A DNA stretch of 64,000 bases from Anaerolineales bacterium (lineage in GTDB: Bacteria > Chloroflexota > Anaerolineae > Anaerolineales > UBA4823). The position numbers and the translations under genes are program-made. Each line of letters opens with the position of its first letter. Positions within the stretch are counted from its first letter, which is position 1. This document shows, one piece after another, positions 38,186 to 46,893 of this stretch. Location: the NCBI GenBank assembly GCA_016929095.1, contig JAFGJM010000033.1, positions 148,161-212,160 of the forward strand, read 5' to 3'. Below the pieces are notes generated by a model that saw only the letters and a list, made by a program, of their open reading frames with translations, made no database searches and was not told where the DNA came from.

Positions 38186-39034
38186 CTATTCTCTTTTTTC
38201 TCCCTCCTTCCTGAACTGCAAACAATAATGGTGGAAGGTGTTGCTCACCCAGGCGTTGCCCAGTCCGTAAGGCGCCAGGCGCTGGTTATCTTGCGCCCAA
38301 ATCTTTTCGTCTTTGAGTGAATATATTTCGCATAGCCGCTTTGCCAGGTCCCATGCCAGGGGGTAGATTTTGCCTTTTTTCTTGACGTTCTTGACGATAA
38401 TGGTCAGGTAGGCGTTATCCACCAAAAATGGTTTTAGGGCGATGAAGATGCCTGCCAGCTTCTCGATAAATTCATCGTAATCATGAATATTGCCCAGGTC
38501 ATTTGGGTCATCCGAATAGAAGACGTCCATTTCCGCCGACTCACGACGGGCTTTTTGGGTTTGGGCGCCGGAGGCGTGCAGCATATCCCAATAGGGAGGC
38601 GAGGTGAGTACGTAGTTAACAGGCGGGATGGGATGAGCCGCAAGAAGGTTGATGATTTCTAATGCGTTGCCGGGGATGATTTCGGCGGTGAAGGAATCGG
38701 CGGATAATCCCAAAGCCGATTTTTCTTCCGCCACCACCTGGCGGGCGATCTCGGCATAAGCCGGGTTCAGCTCCACGCCGTAGCAATGCCTGCCGCTGCG
38801 CAAGGCTGCCACCAGGGTGCTGCCGGTGCCTGCCAGGGGGTCAAACACCACCTGTCCCTTTTTGGTGAAAAACTCGATGAATTCCTGCGCCAGGGTTTCC
38901 GGGAATTTGGCCGGGTGGCGTAGTACGTACTTACGGCGCGGTGGTGGATTATGGATGAACCACGATTTTTGGAATTTCAGCCATTCCTTGGGGGCTAGAT
39001 CATTCAGGCGGTTGTTAAAGGGTCTCTTGGGCAT
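38186..39034 (-). CDS. DNA methyltransferase, N4-cytosine/N6-adenine type, orphan
   Basis: 282 residues. The SAM-binding motif is FDPLAGTGSTLVAALRSG followed by CYGVELNPAYAE; the catalytic motif is VLTSPPYW, the TSPPY form common in N4-cytosine enzymes. Motif I precedes motif IV. The C-terminal part (NAYLTIIVKNVKKKGKIYPL) fits the rest of the fold. No restriction endonuclease is next to it, so it is either a solitary regulator-type methylase or the remnant of a restriction-modification system. It ends the accessory cluster that begins at tRNA-Val and lies 5 bp downstream of the lipoprotein gene. Confidence 0.82.
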   Translation of the reverse strand: MPKRPFNNRLNDLAPKEWLKFQKSWFIHNPPPRRKYVLRHPAKFPETLAQEFIEFFTKKGQVVFDPLAGTGSTLVAALRSGRHCYGVELNPAYAEIARQVVAEEKSALGLSADSFTAEIIPGNALEIINLLAAHPIPPVNYVLTSPPYWDMLHASGAQTQKARRESAEMDVFYSDDPNDLGNIHDYDEFIEKLAGIFIALKPFLVDNAYLTIIVKNVKKKGKIYPLAWDLAKRLCEIYSLKDEKIWAQDNQRLAPYGLGNAWVSNTFHHYCLQFRKEGEKRE

Positions 39035-39039
39035 GGCGA

Positions 39040-39840
39040 TCAGGGGGTCACTTCATACACCACCAGGCTGGAGAAGCTTACCGTGATGGCGCTGTTTTTC
39101 GAGGAGCGGGCGAACAACCCCAGGCTGCCTTGTGAGATAGCGGGGTCGTTGACCGAGAATTGGTATTCACCGTTGACGAAAAAATGCATTTCTTTCCCTC
39201 TGACCCACACAGCTAAATGGGATTGACTGGGGGCGCCGGGAGGTACCGCGCCGCTATATGTTTTGGGGTAGGGGGAGGAAGCCTTACCGGCAATATAGCG
39301 GTCCAGGCGCACTGCCCCACCGCACGATAAAGAGAAACGATAAAAATCTAAAGCGTCTGTCACACGGAATAATAAACCATATTCATCTTCGTCCCAGCAA
39401 ATACTGGGGCTGGCGGTGATTTCGGCGTAGAAATTTGTCAGCACGGGACTATCCCGCAGGCTGTATAAATAAATATCCGGTTGGGAAATTGCCAGGGTGA
39501 TTTCCCGTTGACCAAGAGCCACACTGCTGCTGCCGGAAGCCGCCAAGGCCCATAAGGCCGGTTTGGTAAAGTCATCTTCAAAGATGATACCGCCAATGCT
39601 GGGGCGCACGTCCACTGTGGGGGTAATTGCCTGGGTGGGTACCAGGGTGCTGGTGGCGGTGGGGGGAAACCATACGATGGTAGGGGTGGTGGTTTCGCCG
39701 GGCAAAGATAGCGGGGTGGAGGTGGGGGGGATAGCGGTAGGAATGATGGTAGGGATTGCCGTGCAGGCGCTTATAGCGCCTGCTGCCAGGCCTATGCATA
39801 AGATTAAAAGATAGTGCTCAACTAGTGGTCTACCAGACAT
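39040..39840 (-). CDS. Lipoprotein with a concanavalin/LamG-like domain
   Basis: 266 residues from ATG 39840; a start 27 codons earlier would lie in a palindromic repeat and is rejected. The signal peptide ends at AISAC, a lipobox. A Thr/Pro-rich linker (~35-85) leads to a beta-sandwich-like domain starting IFEDDFTKPALWALA. The domain contains YAEITASPSICWDEDEYGLLF, FYRFSLSCGG and MHFFVNGEYQFSV, the layout of LamG/DUF1080-type carbohydrate-binding domains. The ligand is unknown. It may be co-transcribed with the methyltransferase 5 bp downstream. Confidence 0.7.
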   Translation of the reverse strand: MSGRPLVEHYLLILCIGLAAGAISACTAIPTIIPTAIPPTSTPLSLPGETTTPTIVWFPPTATSTLVPTQAITPTVDVRPSIGGIIFEDDFTKPALWALAASGSSSVALGQREITLAISQPDIYLYSLRDSPVLTNFYAEITASPSICWDEDEYGLLFRVTDALDFYRFSLSCGGAVRLDRYIAGKASSPYPKTYSGAVPPGAPSQSHLAVWVRGKEMHFFVNGEYQFSVNDPAISQGSLGLFARSSKNSAITVSFSSLVVYEVTP

Positions 39841-39856
39841 AATTTTTCGATTTACT

Positions 39857-39906
39857 AACCCCAACCCCCTGCCCGCTAGCGGGGAGGGGGAAAAGGGGGT
39901 GGGGTT
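39857..39906. repeat. GC-rich palindromic repeat
   Basis: AACCCCAACCCCCT and AGGGGGTGGGGTT form outer arms, and GCCCGCTAGCGGG forms an inner palindrome. A T-run follows on the plus side at ~39909-39915, but no plus-strand gene runs into it. It sits between purA and the lipoprotein. Confidence 0.6.
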
Positions 39907-39967
39907 GATTTTTTTATTCAAAACTAGTAATTAGACTCATACTCGATAGAGTGCTATTTTCCCCATA

Positions 39968-41260
39968 TCATCCTAATTGGATGACCTGGTCGCGTTCTGG
40001 CCCAACCGAAACCAGATTTACTTTTACATTTGATAAGTCTTCGATACGGCGAATGTATGCCTGCGCTTGATGGGGTAAATCATCCCAGGAGCGAGCCTGC
40101 CACAAGTTTTCTTCCCAGCCTGGCATTTCTTCGTACACCGGGGTAAACGACGCCAGATCGGTGATGCCGAAGGGAAGATTGGTGTATGTATTTTTATCGG
40201 AACGATAAGCCGTGCAAATTTTCAGCGTGGGTATTCCACTGAGTACATCTAATTTGGTGATGGCCAGTTCGGTCAAGCCGTTGATGCGATGAGCATAGCG
40301 CAGCAGCACCATGTCTAACCAACCCACTCGCCGCGGTCTGCCGGTGGTGGTACCATATTCATCCCAGGGATTCTCACCGGTGCCGCGTAGTTGCAAGGCA
40401 ACATCCCCATCCAACTCGGTGGGGAAAGGTCCTGAACCGACCCGGGTTTGGAAGGCTTTTACGACGCCATAAACCCGATCCACACAATTGACGCCCAAAC
40501 CTAAACCGACCAACGCTCCCGGTGCGGTTGGATGAGAACTGGTTACGAAAGGATAGGTGCCATGGTTCAGATCGAGGAGTGTGCCTTGAGCGCCTTCTGC
40601 TAATACGGAATGCCCGCTGTTAATGGCATCTGTCAATAAAAGGGAGACATCTTGAATATAGGGGACAATTTTACGTGCGTATTCAACAAATTCATTCGCC
40701 ACGGCGTAAGCGTCTAAGGGTTCTGCCCCGTAGAGTTTCGTCAAACGAGCATTCGTGGTTTCGATGTGGTGTACCATTTTGGGGGCGAATGTGTCGACAT
40801 TGAGCATGTCGCTAAGACGTAACCCGGAGCGGGCAACTTTGTCGGTGTAAGCTGGTCCGATACCGCGGAGCGTGGTGCCTAATTTTCCTTTACCCTTGGC
40901 ATTTTCAATTGCCTGATCCAGGGCGAGATGAGCGGGTGTTATCAGGTGCGCGGCATATGATATCAACAAACGTTTTGGATTAACAAAAATTCCCGCGGCG
41001 CGTAGTGATTCCATTTCCGAGAGAAGAACTACCGGATTGATCACCACACCATTGCCGATCACACCGATGGTATGGGGGTGGATCATCCCGGAGGGCAGCA
41101 AATGCAGCTTGAACGTTTGCTGAGCAACATTGACGGTATGTCCGGCGTTATCACCGCCATTGTATCGGGCGACTATGTTCGCCTGTTTTGATAAAAGATC
41201 CACAATTCTGCCTTTGCCTTCGTCTCCCCATTGGGCACCAATAATAATATTCAACGGCAT
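39968..41260 (-). CDS. purA: Adenylosuccinate synthetase
   Basis: 430 residues. It joins IMP and aspartate using GTP in the first step from IMP to AMP. The N-terminus MPLNIIIGAQWGDEGKGRIV contains the GTP-binding GDEGKG loop with the catalytic Asp; GDNAGHTV carries the catalytic His; GTTTGRPRRVGWLD and KLDVLSG follow in the expected order. ATG 41260 is chosen because AAAGGAGG lies just upstream; an in-frame start at 41326 precedes this ribosome site. It is a single-gene unit, divergent from the threonine dehydrogenase. Confidence 0.95.
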   Translation of the reverse strand: MPLNIIIGAQWGDEGKGRIVDLLSKQANIVARYNGGDNAGHTVNVAQQTFKLHLLPSGMIHPHTIGVIGNGVVINPVVLLSEMESLRAAGIFVNPKRLLISYAAHLITPAHLALDQAIENAKGKGKLGTTLRGIGPAYTDKVARSGLRLSDMLNVDTFAPKMVHHIETTNARLTKLYGAEPLDAYAVANEFVEYARKIVPYIQDVSLLLTDAINSGHSVLAEGAQGTLLDLNHGTYPFVTSSHPTAPGALVGLGLGVNCVDRVYGVVKAFQTRVGSGPFPTELDGDVALQLRGTGENPWDEYGTTTGRPRRVGWLDMVLLRYAHRINGLTELAITKLDVLSGIPTLKICTAYRSDKNTYTNLPFGITDLASFTPVYEEMPGWEENLWQARSWDDLPHQAQAYIRRIEDLSNVKVNLVSVGPERDQVIQLG

Positions 41261-41444
41261 ACACGCCTCCTTTCCCTGGTTTTGTATCATTCCAGGGATG
41301 ATGAATTTCCATAAGGTGTTGTACAATTAGATCAGGCGAATGTCCATTATGTATAGGCAGACGAAAATCAGCACACCTGACCCAACTTTTAATTCTAGCA
41401 TATTATCGAATGTTTTGCGAAACCTGAGTTATTAAGGAGAAAAA

Positions 41445-42458
41445 ATGCGGAAAAAGACCACTCTGATCACCGGTGCATCGGGAGAAATCGGTGACGCTCT
41501 GATACAAAAATTGTTGAAAGAGGGCAAAACAAATCTGGTGACATTAGACATCCGGCCTTTAGCTCCGGAGATTAGCCGGCAAATCACCCATGTTCAAGGG
41601 GATATCTGTGACCAGTCTCTTCTGGCAAGGATCGTCAGTGAATATGAGATCGATGCTATATACCACCTGGCGGCTTTGCTTTCCACGCGGGCAGAATTCA
41701 CCCCAGAAGCGGCGCATAAGGTAAATGTGGAGGGGACACTCGTTTTATTGAATATCGCTTCCGATCAATCTCAATGGCAGGGTAAACCCGTTAAGTTTAT
41801 TTTCCCCAGTTCGATTGCGATCTATGGGCTGCCTGATCTGACGGAGAAAGCGAATTTCCTTCACGTGCGTGAATGGGAATGGAATAATCCGCGCACGATG
41901 TATGGCAGCAATAAACTATATTGCGAAATGTTGGGCATATATTTCAGTGAGTATTTCCGCCAACTGGCAAGCGACCGCCCGGTGATGTTGGATTTTCGCA
42001 GCGTCCGTTTTCCGGGATTGATTAGTGCGTTTACAGTGCCAAGCGGCGGCACCAGCGATTTTGGCCCCGAGATGCTGCATGCGGCAGCTAAAGGGGAACC
42101 GTATGCCTGTTTTGTGCGTGAAGATTCCCGAATTCCCTTCATGGCTATGCCAGACGCGGTGAAAGCTCTGGTCGATATCGCGGCTGCGCCGCGGAGTGCA
42201 CTCTCCCGGCGTGTATACAATGTGACCAGTTTTAGTTTAAGCGCCGGGGAATTTCGCCAATGGGTTTTAAAATATTTCCCTCAAGCCGAAATTTCGTTTG
42301 AACCAGATATCAAACGCAATGATATTGTGGATAGCTGGCCGGCAGATTTGGATGATAGGATTGCGCGAAAAGATTGGGGTTGGAACCCCGATTTCGATAT
42401 CACGCGTTCCTTTGAAGAATATCTGGTGCCTAATATTAAAATGCGCTATCAGAAGTAA
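41445..42458 (+). CDS. NAD-dependent epimerase/dehydratase family, probable L-threonine 3-dehydrogenase (SDR type)
   Basis: 337 residues. The Rossmann motif is LITGASGEIGDAL and the catalytic Tyr/Lys pair is TMYGSNKLY. The segments FPSSIAIYG, DFRSVRFPGLIS and GGTSDFGPEMLHAA are typical of the extended SDR branch that oxidises threonine to 2-amino-3-ketobutyrate. AAGGAG lies just before the ATG. A kbl gene is not in the window, so the threonine role rests on sequence pattern; a sugar epimerase is the alternative. Confidence 0.78.
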   Translation: MRKKTTLITGASGEIGDALIQKLLKEGKTNLVTLDIRPLAPEISRQITHVQGDICDQSLLARIVSEYEIDAIYHLAALLSTRAEFTPEAAHKVNVEGTLVLLNIASDQSQWQGKPVKFIFPSSIAIYGLPDLTEKANFLHVREWEWNNPRTMYGSNKLYCEMLGIYFSEYFRQLASDRPVMLDFRSVRFPGLISAFTVPSGGTSDFGPEMLHAAAKGEPYACFVREDSRIPFMAMPDAVKALVDIAAAPRSALSRRVYNVTSFSLSAGEFRQWVLKYFPQAEISFEPDIKRNDIVDSWPADLDDRIARKDWGWNPDFDITRSFEEYLVPNIKMRYQK

Positions 42459-42541
42459 TATGAATAGTATGAAGATGATAGGTTTTCAGGTGTGAAAAAC
42501 CATCAATACCTGATACCTGACTATTAAATCATTGAAACCAT

Positions 42542-43696
42542 ATGACACCCTCTAATAACCCCGGATTAATCGTTCTTTTTGGTTCTGGTGAAACATCTGC
42601 CAGCGGGCGAAAGATATTCGACCATGTGATGCGGTCTTTGCCAGCCTCGCCGGCGGTATCATTGCTGGAAACGCCAGCTGGTTTTGAATTGAATTCAGCA
42701 CAGGTGATCGGCAGGGTAGGGGAATTCCTTCGGAAACGGCTGCAGAATTACAATCCGCAAATAAACATCGTCCCGGCTCGAAAGCGCGGCACGCCGTTTT
42801 CGCCGGATGACCCCAAGCTTGTCCAACCATTGTTGTCGGCAGATATGATTTTCATGGGGCCTGGCAGCCCAACCTATGCGGTGAAACAATTATATAAGAG
42901 TCTCACCTGGGATTATCTCTTGGCGAGGCATGATTTAGGCGCTACGCTTGCTCTGGCAAGCGCCGCGACGGTTGCCTTCGGTGCGTATTGTTTACCGGTG
43001 TATGAAATCTATAAGGTGGGTGAAGAGCCGCATTGGATTATGGGATTGGATTTTTTCAACCGCTATGGGCTATCTTTAACCTTTATGCCGCATTGGAATA
43101 ATAATGATGGCGGGCAGGAATTGGATACCCGATATTGTTTTATGGGTGCGTTGCGCTTTGGTCCATTGTTTAAAATGCTTCCGCCTGAAACAAGCATCAT
43201 TGGTTTAGATGAAAAAACCGGATTGGTTATCGATCTGGGATCGGGGGACTGTGAGGTGGTCGGCTTGGGAAGCGTGACAATTATCTATGAAAAAGGAGAA
43301 GCTGATTTCGAAGGTCAAACTAAAGAGAAAAGATTTGCAAACACGGACTTATTCAAAAATAAAAGTATCCGGCAATTCGATCATGGACAGTCCTTTTCAC
43401 TTGTGAGCTTTAAATCGTTTCGTCATCCCGCTGCAGGAGATGGTATACCCGATGATATTTGGGACCTGGCAATTTGTACTCAAAACAATATGAAAAGAGA
43501 GAAAGAAAAATCCAAAGAAGAATTGCTTCCTCCCACAGATATACTTGAATTGGTAAACCAACGTGAAATGGCGAGACAAGACAAGGACTGGAAGGCAGCC
43601 GACAGGTTAAGGGAGCAAATTCACGCCCGTGGATGGGTGATTTTTGATACTCCGCAAGGGCCAATGGTTGAAGCGATAGCAAATCAACATATCTGA
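42542..43696 (+). CDS. Peptidase S51/cyanophycinase-like protein with a CysRS-like C-terminal tail
   Basis: 384 residues. Residues ~1-300 look like the class-I-amidotransferase-like S51 fold: LIVLFGSGETSASGRK, FMGPGSPTYAVKQLYKS and a nucleophile elbow ALASAATVAFG in which Ser is followed by Ala-Ala instead of the usual Ala-Gly. The last ~45 residues (ILELVNQREMARQDKDWKAA, DRLREQIHARGW, then DTPQGPMVEA) match the C-terminal end of cysteinyl-tRNA synthetase. This is a fusion I would not expect. The function is unknown; a hydrolase or amidase acting on peptides is a guess from the fold. Confidence 0.68.
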   Translation: MTPSNNPGLIVLFGSGETSASGRKIFDHVMRSLPASPAVSLLETPAGFELNSAQVIGRVGEFLRKRLQNYNPQINIVPARKRGTPFSPDDPKLVQPLLSADMIFMGPGSPTYAVKQLYKSLTWDYLLARHDLGATLALASAATVAFGAYCLPVYEIYKVGEEPHWIMGLDFFNRYGLSLTFMPHWNNNDGGQELDTRYCFMGALRFGPLFKMLPPETSIIGLDEKTGLVIDLGSGDCEVVGLGSVTIIYEKGEADFEGQTKEKRFANTDLFKNKSIRQFDHGQSFSLVSFKSFRHPAAGDGIPDDIWDLAICTQNNMKREKEKSKEELLPPTDILELVNQREMARQDKDWKAADRLREQIHARGWVIFDTPQGPMVEAIANQHI

Positions 43697-43846
43697 TTTG
43701 CGCAATTGTACAATTAATAGTCCTTTTATGAGAACAACGGGAATTTTGATAATTGTAATTTTTCGATTGAATTTCAAAAACTGAAAGCTGAGAACAGATA
43801 GCTGACAGCTTTGTTTCTGAAATAAATTTCCAGGAGAATTTAACAA

Positions 43847-44746
43847 ATGACTGACAAACTCACGGTAGGGTATATTGGTTTGGGGATCATGGGAAAATCC
43901 ATGGCGCGTAATGTGTTAAAAGCAGGATTTCCGCTGGTAGTACACAACCGCAGCCAAGCTGCGGTTGAAGAGTTGGTGGGGGAAGGCGCCAGACGGGCAA
44001 ACTCACCGGCAGAAGTAGCGGCTCAGGTGGATGTCGTTTTAACTAATCTACCGGATACACCGGATGTTGAATTGGTGACTTTGGGTCAGAATGGTATCAT
44101 CGAGACAGCCCATAAAGGATTGGTTTTCGTCGATAATTCCACCATCAAACCGGCAGCGTCACGCAAGATAGCTGAAGCGCTCGGTGAAAAAGGCGTTTTG
44201 AGTTTGGATGCACCGGTTAGCGGAGGTGATATTGGCGCACAACAGGGTACACTCACCATCATGGTGGGAGGTCCGGGACAGGCATTAGAAAAAGTAATGC
44301 CGGTGTTACAAGCCATGGGAAAAACCATTACCCATGTGGGGGAATCGGGCGCCGGACAGATTGCCAAAGCCTGTAACCAAATTATGGTCGCTGCGCAAAT
44401 GGTTGCCATGGGTGAACTCTTGATTTTTGCCCAAAAATCCGGCGCTGACGCACAAAAAGTGATCGATGCCATCCGCGGAGGAGCAGCTCAGTGTTGGACA
44501 TTGGATGTAAAACCTCCCCGACTCTTCGCCGGGAATCGTGCGCCGGGGTTTAAAGCCTATATGCAAGCCAAAGATTTGAATATTGTCATAGAGACCGCCT
44601 GTCAATATGGCATCCCCTTGCCATCGGCTGCTGTTGATAGCCAGCTTTATAATGCGATGTTAGAGACCGGCATGAAAGAACTGGACAATTCAGCCGTTAT
44701 CGGTATTATCGAATCCCTGGCCGGAACAAGGTTGAACATTGATTGA
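43847..44746 (+). CDS. 3-hydroxyisobutyrate / 2-hydroxy-3-oxopropionate dehydrogenase family (GarR-like)
   Basis: 299 residues, normal length. The NAD(P)-binding motif is YIGLGIMGKSMARNVLKAG, the substrate-binding signature DAPVSGGDIGAQQGTL, and the catalytic lysine lies in GQIAKACNQIM. Members interconvert beta-hydroxyacids and their semialdehydes, such as tartronate semialdehyde and glycerate. The exact substrate cannot be read from sequence. The ATG has AGGAG about ten bases upstream. It lies 21 bp before the YitT gene. Confidence 0.88.
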   Translation: MTDKLTVGYIGLGIMGKSMARNVLKAGFPLVVHNRSQAAVEELVGEGARRANSPAEVAAQVDVVLTNLPDTPDVELVTLGQNGIIETAHKGLVFVDNSTIKPAASRKIAEALGEKGVLSLDAPVSGGDIGAQQGTLTIMVGGPGQALEKVMPVLQAMGKTITHVGESGAGQIAKACNQIMVAAQMVAMGELLIFAQKSGADAQKVIDAIRGGAAQCWTLDVKPPRLFAGNRAPGFKAYMQAKDLNIVIETACQYGIPLPSAAVDSQLYNAMLETGMKELDNSAVIGIIESLAGTRLNID

Positions 44747-44767
44747 TATGGGTTGGGATAATCTGAG

Positions 44768-45664
44768 ATGACGAACAAAAATGACCGCATGAAAATTCTC
44801 CCCATAGTCATAACGTGGGCTTCTGTGAAAGATTATTTATTGATTGGCTTGGGGACATTTCTTCAGGCATTATCGCTGCGTATATTTTTAGTGCCCGCAC
44901 AGCTTGTTGTAGGCGGAGTATCCGGGATTGCCCAAATTGTAAACCATTATAGCGGTTTGCCCATCGGAGTGATGACCCTGCTGGGGAATATCCCGTTATT
45001 CATACTTGGATGGCGTCATCTTGGAGGTCCCCGGTTTGCTTTGCGTACCGCTTTTGCTGTAGTAAGTTTTTCATTTTTTACCGATATTTTGATGCTCTTT
45101 CTGCCTACGGGTGGGATAACCTCTGATCTACTATTGAACACACTCTACGGGGCGGTCATCAGCGGTATCGGATACGGCATTGTTTATCGCGGGAAGGGGA
45201 CCAGCGGCGGATCGGATATCCTGGCGCGCATTTTGAACCATTGGCGCGGGATTTCATTATCGCAAAGTTATTTGTTAGTAGATACGCTGGTCATTTTAGC
45301 AGCAGGGTTCACTTTCAGTTGGGAAAAGGCTTTATACGCCCTGGTGATGTTATATATTAGCGGATTAGCTGCAGAAACAGCGACTGAGGGTTCTGGTGTT
45401 ACCCGTACTGTTTTGGTTATCACAGACAAACCCAAGAAAATCGCTGAGGCGATCTTTGAGGTATTGGAACGCGGCGTGACGGAAATCACGGCGCGCGGGG
45501 CGTATACGGGCACTCAGCGCACCCTGCTTTATTGTGTAATTAGCCGGTCTGAAGTCACTCAAATTAAAACATTGATCACCGAAATTGATGATACAGCCTT
45601 TATCGTGATCGGATATGCCCATGAAGCATTGGGAGAAGGTTTTAAGGAAATCGGAAGGCAGTAA
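44768..45664 (+). CDS. YitT family membrane protein
   Basis: 298 residues. It has five to six hydrophobic segments in the first ~200 residues with the family motifs PAQLVVGGVSGIAQI, YRGKGTSGGSDILA and KALYALVMLYISG, then a soluble DUF2179 domain (VLVITDKPKKIAEAI, RGVTEITARGAYTG, FIVIGYAHEALGEGF). The biochemical role of YitT proteins is not established; a transport or ligand-sensing role is suggested in the family. It probably shares a transcript with the upstream dehydrogenase. Confidence 0.88.
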   Translation: MTNKNDRMKILPIVITWASVKDYLLIGLGTFLQALSLRIFLVPAQLVVGGVSGIAQIVNHYSGLPIGVMTLLGNIPLFILGWRHLGGPRFALRTAFAVVSFSFFTDILMLFLPTGGITSDLLLNTLYGAVISGIGYGIVYRGKGTSGGSDILARILNHWRGISLSQSYLLVDTLVILAAGFTFSWEKALYALVMLYISGLAAETATEGSGVTRTVLVITDKPKKIAEAIFEVLERGVTEITARGAYTGTQRTLLYCVISRSEVTQIKTLITEIDDTAFIVIGYAHEALGEGFKEIGRQ

Positions 45665-45697
45665 TCGGAATTTTTTTCGTTCCTTTTATTGATTTGT

Positions 45698-45725
45698 TGC
45701 AACTTTATAAAAAGACTTGCGTAGA
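45698..45725 (+). promoter_or_regulatory. Candidate ECF-sigma-dependent promoter
   Basis: TGCAAC at 45698-45703 and CGTAGA from 45720, separated by 16 bases. This matches the general ECF layout (xGxAAC, 16-17 bases, CGTA/CGTC; for SigW TGAAAC...CGTA). It lies 57 bases before an ECF sigma gene, as expected for autoregulation. Confidence 0.55.
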
Positions 45726-45779
45726 TACCTTTAGAGTGACCATTAGATAGATTTTTCGGAATTCTTCAGGAGCAGTACT

Positions 45780-46373
45780 GTGCAGAACACCGAGGCGGTT
45801 TGGCTTGTTCAGGCGCAACAAGGCGACCAGCAAGCATTTACTAATATTGTGGAGGCATATCAAAAGCCGGTATATAACCTATGCTACCGTATGCTGAACA
45901 ATGCTGAAGACGCCGAGGATGCTGCTCAGGAGACGTTTCTTCGGGCTTATCGATCCTTAAAACAATATGACCATAACCGTCAGTTCTCGACCTGGTTGTT
46001 ATCTATTGCGGCTCACTATTGTATCGATCAAATCCGTAAAAATCGTATGACCTTGATTTCTTTGGAAGACCAGCCCGATCGAGAAATTCCGGATAAATTA
46101 CCCGGACCGGAATCTATTTTGAGTAAAAACGAAGTGCAAAATCGTATGCGTTTATTGTTGGAAAAACTCAATCCTACCGACCGCGCAGCGGTCATTATGT
46201 ATTATTGGTATGATTACTCTTATGAAGAGATTGCTCGATCTTTATCGTTATCCGAAAGCGCAATAAAAAGTCGGCTTCACCGTGCTAGAAAAGAAATGGC
46301 TCGCCTTTGGATGTCACAGCAAAGCAAACTCATACCAGCGGAAAGGAAATGCCATGAATCACCAGTTTTTTGA
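45780..46373 (+). CDS. ECF-type RNA polymerase sigma factor
   Basis: 197 residues. GTG start with AGGAG about eight bases upstream. Region 2 spans FTNIVEAYQKPVYNLCYRML and AEDAAQETFLRAYRSLKQYD; region 4 is the C-terminal helix-turn-helix YSYEEIARSLSLSESAIKSR. Regions 1.1 and 3 are absent, as in ECF factors. It would redirect RNA polymerase to a stress-type regulon. The downstream zinc-finger anti-sigma gene overlaps its end by 20 bases and a bactofilin-like membrane gene follows, so the three form one regulatory operon. Confidence 0.93.
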   Translation: MQNTEAVWLVQAQQGDQQAFTNIVEAYQKPVYNLCYRMLNNAEDAEDAAQETFLRAYRSLKQYDHNRQFSTWLLSIAAHYCIDQIRKNRMTLISLEDQPDREIPDKLPGPESILSKNEVQNRMRLLLEKLNPTDRAAVIMYYWYDYSYEEIARSLSLSESAIKSRLHRARKEMARLWMSQQSKLIPAERKCHESPVF

Positions 46374-46893
46374 AAATTTACTGCTTTCCGATTCTGAGTT
46401 GACTCAGGTTGAGTTGACCATGTTGCAAGAACATCTACAAACTTGTGAAGCATGTCGTCAGTTTTCCAACGCCTTGGAAGACGTTGACCACTTGTTTCAC
46501 AATACGCCGATTGCCTCACCCGCCGTTGGTTTTACACAGAGATGGCAGGAATCGGTTATACAGGATAATAAAAAGCGGCAGAAAAGGCAAATCTGGTTGA
46601 TATTGATCGTGGGCGTATGTAGTATCAGTGCATTGTTCGCATTGCTCGGCTTTACGATTTTACCGGTTTTAATTTCGCCAATTGCCGTCCTTTGGGCTGA
46701 ATTATTCAATCTTGTTACCTGGTTTAGCGCGGTTGAGTGGATTGTTGGCGTTTTATTGACCATGTTCCGAGCAGCCCATTCGGTTGTACCGACCAGTTTG
46801 TGGATTGCACTATCATTTGCTTTTATGGGGCTGTGTGCGGTTTGGGTGGTCGCATTTAAACAAGTTACAGCTCCTCGGAGGTTAGTAATATGA
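46354..46893 (+). CDS. Anti-sigma factor with zinc-finger (zf-HC2) domain
   Basis: 179 residues from ATG 46354, which has AAAGGAAA upstream and lies inside the end of the sigma gene. The N-terminal domain has the His-x3-Cys-x2-Cys pattern in EHLQTCEACRQF that binds zinc and grips the sigma factor. Hydrophobic stretches (IWLILIVGVCSISALFALLG, a longer one around 105-135, and SLWIALSFAFMGLCAVWVVA) anchor it in the membrane. It should hold the sigma factor inactive until an envelope signal arrives. Its stop overlaps the next ATG by four bases. Confidence 0.88.
   Translation: MNHQFFENLLLSDSELTQVELTMLQEHLQTCEACRQFSNALEDVDHLFHNTPIASPAVGFTQRWQESVIQDNKKRQKRQIWLILIVGVCSISALFALLGFTILPVLISPIAVLWAELFNLVTWFSAVEWIVGVLLTMFRAAHSVVPTSLWIALSFAFMGLCAVWVVAFKQVTAPRRLVI

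Noticed and set aside
34888..39034. attL/attR duplication of the tRNA-Val 3' end
   Set aside because: No second copy of the GGTTCGAGCCCTC block was found in the island, and no integrase is present.
39857..39915. Palindrome plus T-run as the purA terminator
   Set aside because: The T-run is on the plus strand, whereas purA is transcribed on the minus strand; kept only as a repeat.
43784..43812. Hairpin AAAGCTG/CAGCTTT before the GarR-like gene
   Set aside because: Short arms and no T-run; it looks like a degenerate AGCTGA-type sequence repeat and not a functional terminator.
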